DNA of 7,253 bases from Clostridiales bacterium (lineage in GTDB: Bacteria; Bacillota; Clostridia; Oscillospirales; JAAYOS01), in the NCBI GenBank assembly GCA_012521525.1, contig JAAYMG010000143.1, positions 1-7,253 of the forward strand, written 5' to 3'. Of the stretch, positions 5,895 through 7,253 are shown in pieces. Each line of letters opens with the position of its first letter. Within the stretch, counting starts at the first letter, position 1. A program made the translations under genes and the position numbers. The notes beneath the pieces are model-generated. The model searched no databases. It worked only from the letters and a program-made list of their open reading frames with translations, and was not told where the DNA came from.

Positions 5895-6632
5895 ATGAAT
5901 CAGATATTTTTCACAGGCATGACCGGAATGAACGCATTCCAAAACAAACTCAATACTGCGGCAAACAACCTGGCTAACATCAATACTCCGGGGTACAAGC
6001 CCGAACAGACGCGTTTTGAAAATTTGCTGTATACTCCGATGGATATAAACAAGGAAGGAGTCTTAAGCGGAAACGGTGTCCGGCAATCCGGCCCGGCCCT
6101 GGATCTCAGCCAGGGATCACTGATCCATACGGGCAACCCGCTCGACTTCGCGATAGCGGGAGAAGGTTTTTTTGCTGTTGACAAGGAAGGTGTAACAGAA
6201 TACACTAGAAACGGGGCATTTCGTGTCGATTTGCAGGGATATTATGCACGTATTGTAACAAATGACGGTTGCAGCGTCCTTGACCGCAGCGGCGTTCCCA
6301 TTACCCTTGATCTCAGGGCAGGGTCAGGGCAGGTCGACTACGATTCGATCAAAGACAGGATAGGTATTTTCCGCTTTGATAACCCGTATGGACTGGAACG
6401 CACGGCTAGCGGCAGATTCGTGCCTACCGACGAGTCGGGACAGGCCTATGTTTCTTATGCTCAGGGCAAAGAAGAGGGAACCGTGGTGTTCTCAGGACAT
6501 CTTGAAGTGTCTGCGGTTTCGCTCGGAGAAGAGATGGTCGACGTTATCAAGGCCCAGAGAGCATTTCAGGTGAGCGCGCGGATCGTACAGACGGCGGATC
6601 AGCTGGAGGAGATAGTGAACAACCTTCGCTAA
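5895..6632 (+). CDS. flgG: Flagellar distal rod / hook-basal-body protein, FlgG-like (FlhP-like)
   Basis: This second rod-family protein is 245 residues, somewhat shorter than the roughly 260 of classical FlgG. The N-terminal signature is canonical (A-A-N-N-L-A-N-I-N-T-P-G-Y, residues 22-34). It is followed by L-D-F-A-I-A-G-E-G-F-F-A-V (83-95) and T-R-N-G-A-F (104-109). The C-terminal helix (E-E-M-V-D-V-I-K-A-Q-R-A-F-Q at 212-225, then I-V-Q-T-A-D-Q-L, ending V-N-N-L-R) is FlgG-like. The ATG at 5895 follows GGGGGAGA (5885-5892) with a short spacing of 2 bases. An ATG at 5883 would add four residues, and the frame is open further upstream to 5865, but homology begins at 5895. It lies 51 bases after its paralogue and 33 bases before cheC. 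It contains an imperfect 11-nt tandem repeat. The choice between FlgG and FlgF is moderate. Confidence 0.86.
   Translation: MNQIFFTGMTGMNAFQNKLNTAANNLANINTPGYKPEQTRFENLLYTPMDINKEGVLSGNGVRQSGPALDLSQGSLIHTGNPLDFAIAGEGFFAVDKEGVTEYTRNGAFRVDLQGYYARIVTNDGCSVLDRSGVPITLDLRAGSGQVDYDSIKDRIGIFRFDNPYGLERTASGRFVPTDESGQAYVSYAQGKEEGTVVFSGHLEVSAVSLGEEMVDVIKAQRAFQVSARIVQTADQLEEIVNNLR
6313..6333 (+). repeat. 11-nt tandem repeat within the second rod gene
   Basis: TCAGGGCAGG occurs twice, at 6313-6322 and 6324-6333, giving a period of 11 bases. It encodes part of the L-R-A-G-S-G-Q-V stretch (140-147). Because 11 is not a multiple of three, gain or loss of a unit would shift the frame. Confidence 0.6.
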
Positions 6633-6646
6633 GCTTCATGATATAT

Positions 6647-6656
6647 AAAGAGAGGT
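6647..6656 (+). promoter_or_regulatory. Ribosome binding site deciding the TTG start of cheC
   Basis: AAAGAGAGGT lies 9 bases before the TTG at 6666. No ATG or GTG in this frame precedes the conserved N-terminal helix, so the site supports TTG as the start. Confidence 0.65.
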
Positions 6657-6665
6657 ATTACCGTT

Positions 6666-7253
6666 TTGACTATCATAGACTACAGTGAACTGAATGAGTT
6701 CCAGATCGATGTCCTCAGGGAGCTTGGGAATATCGGTGCGGGCAATGCGGCGACTTCACTTTCGTCAATGCTTAACTGCAGGGTGGACATAACCGTTCCG
6801 GTAGTTAAGATCCTCAGCTTCCGTGAAGTCACCGACGCTCTGGGCGGACCGGAACATACTATCATCGGATTGCTTGTGACCCTTGACGGCGACGTAACGG
6901 GCATGATCATGTTCCTCATGCAGGAAGATTTCGCCCAGATGATCCTAAGAAACCTTCTTGGAATAAAAATAGAGAATTTTGCCGATCTGGACGAATTGGG
7001 GTATTCCGCTCTCCGTGAAATATCCAACATAATGGCTGCATCATATGTAAACGCCGTATCACAGATGACAAACCTCAGGATTAATATTTCCGTTCCCGAC
7101 ATAAGCGTGGATATGGCAGGAGCGATATTGAGCGTGCCGGCCATATATTTTGCAGACATCAGCGACAGGATAATATTTATTGAAGACCAGTTCGAGACCG
7201 GGACCGATCATGCCTTGAGCCATGTGCTGTTGATTCCTGAAGTGGAATCGTTG
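6666..7253 (+). CDS. cheC: CheC, CheY-P phosphatase (3' end beyond the window)
   Basis: CheC removes phosphate from CheY-P and takes part in chemotactic adaptation, often with CheD. The frame from the TTG at 6666 is open for 196 codons to the last base. Bacillus CheC has about 209 residues, so only a short C-terminal piece is probably missing. Both CheC-type active-site motifs (D/S-x3-E-x2-N-x22-P) are intact: D15, E19, N22, P45 in the first half and S114, E118, N121, P144 in the second. This matches the two-motif, two-fold pseudo-symmetric CheC rather than one-site CheX. The protein starts directly with the CheC domain, with no CheY-binding N-terminal extension or visible FliN-like domain as in FliY, though a C-terminal extension cannot be excluded because the end is missing. 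It follows flgG after 33 bases with no terminator; cheD is a likely downstream neighbour but is not seen. Confidence 0.93.
   Translation, partial: MTIIDYSELNEFQIDVLRELGNIGAGNAATSLSSMLNCRVDITVPVVKILSFREVTDALGGPEHTIIGLLVTLDGDVTGMIMFLMQEDFAQMILRNLLGIKIENFADLDELGYSALREISNIMAASYVNAVSQMTNLRINISVPDISVDMAGAILSVPAIYFADISDRIIFIEDQFETGTDHALSHVLLIPEVESL

Noticed and set aside
6666..6671. TTGACT as a -35 promoter element
   Set aside because: It is the start of cheC, and no -10-like sequence lies 16-18 bases downstream.
6680..7159. A 159-codon open frame on the - strand opposite cheC
   Set aside because: The + strand encodes CheC with both active-site motifs exactly spaced; the opposite frame has no recognisable features.

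Overview
The window is a tightly packed stretch of a flagellar and chemotaxis operon. Eight protein genes all read on the + strand: fliQ, fliR, flhB, flhA, a FliA/SigD-type sigma factor gene, two FlgF/FlgG-type rod protein genes, and the 5' part of cheC, which is cut by the right edge. I see no RNA genes, mobile elements, CRISPR arrays, rho-independent terminators or convincing promoters, so the whole window is probably part of one long transcript entering from the left.

The layout points to a Firmicute, most likely a clostridium-like one. The export genes run fliQ-fliR-flhB-flhA as in the Bacillus/Clostridium fla/che operon, the flagellar sigma gene lies in the same cluster, the chemotaxis phosphatase is CheC rather than CheZ, and the Shine-Dalgarno sequences are strong. 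Base composition is roughly balanced and AUA and AGG/AGA codons are common, so this is not a low-GC Clostridium. This placement is inference; no rRNA or other taxonomic marker is present.

Positions 1-4284 encode the core of the flagellar type III export gate. FliQ and FliR form, with FliP (expected just upstream), the membrane export channel. FlhB is the self-cleaving substrate-specificity switch, with an intact NPTH site. FlhA is the proton-coupled export gate protein with its large cytoplasmic ring domain. Positions 4303-5082 encode the sigma factor that would drive late flagellar genes. Positions 5088-6632 encode two rod/hook-basal-body proteins that would be exported through this gate. 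From 6666 the window encodes CheC, a CheY-P phosphatase with both active-site motifs intact.

The main departure from the usual order is that flhF and flhG, which in many bacteria sit between flhA and the sigma gene, are missing from that slot: only 18 bases separate the two genes. Other points of note are a perfect hairpin inside flhB, a perfect hairpin just ahead of the second rod gene, a same-frame fliR/flhB junction that recalls the FliR-FlhB fusions of some clostridia, and an 11-nt tandem repeat in the second rod gene. I found no evidence of a wholly new biological system; this is a recognisable flagellar operon with some unusual local details.
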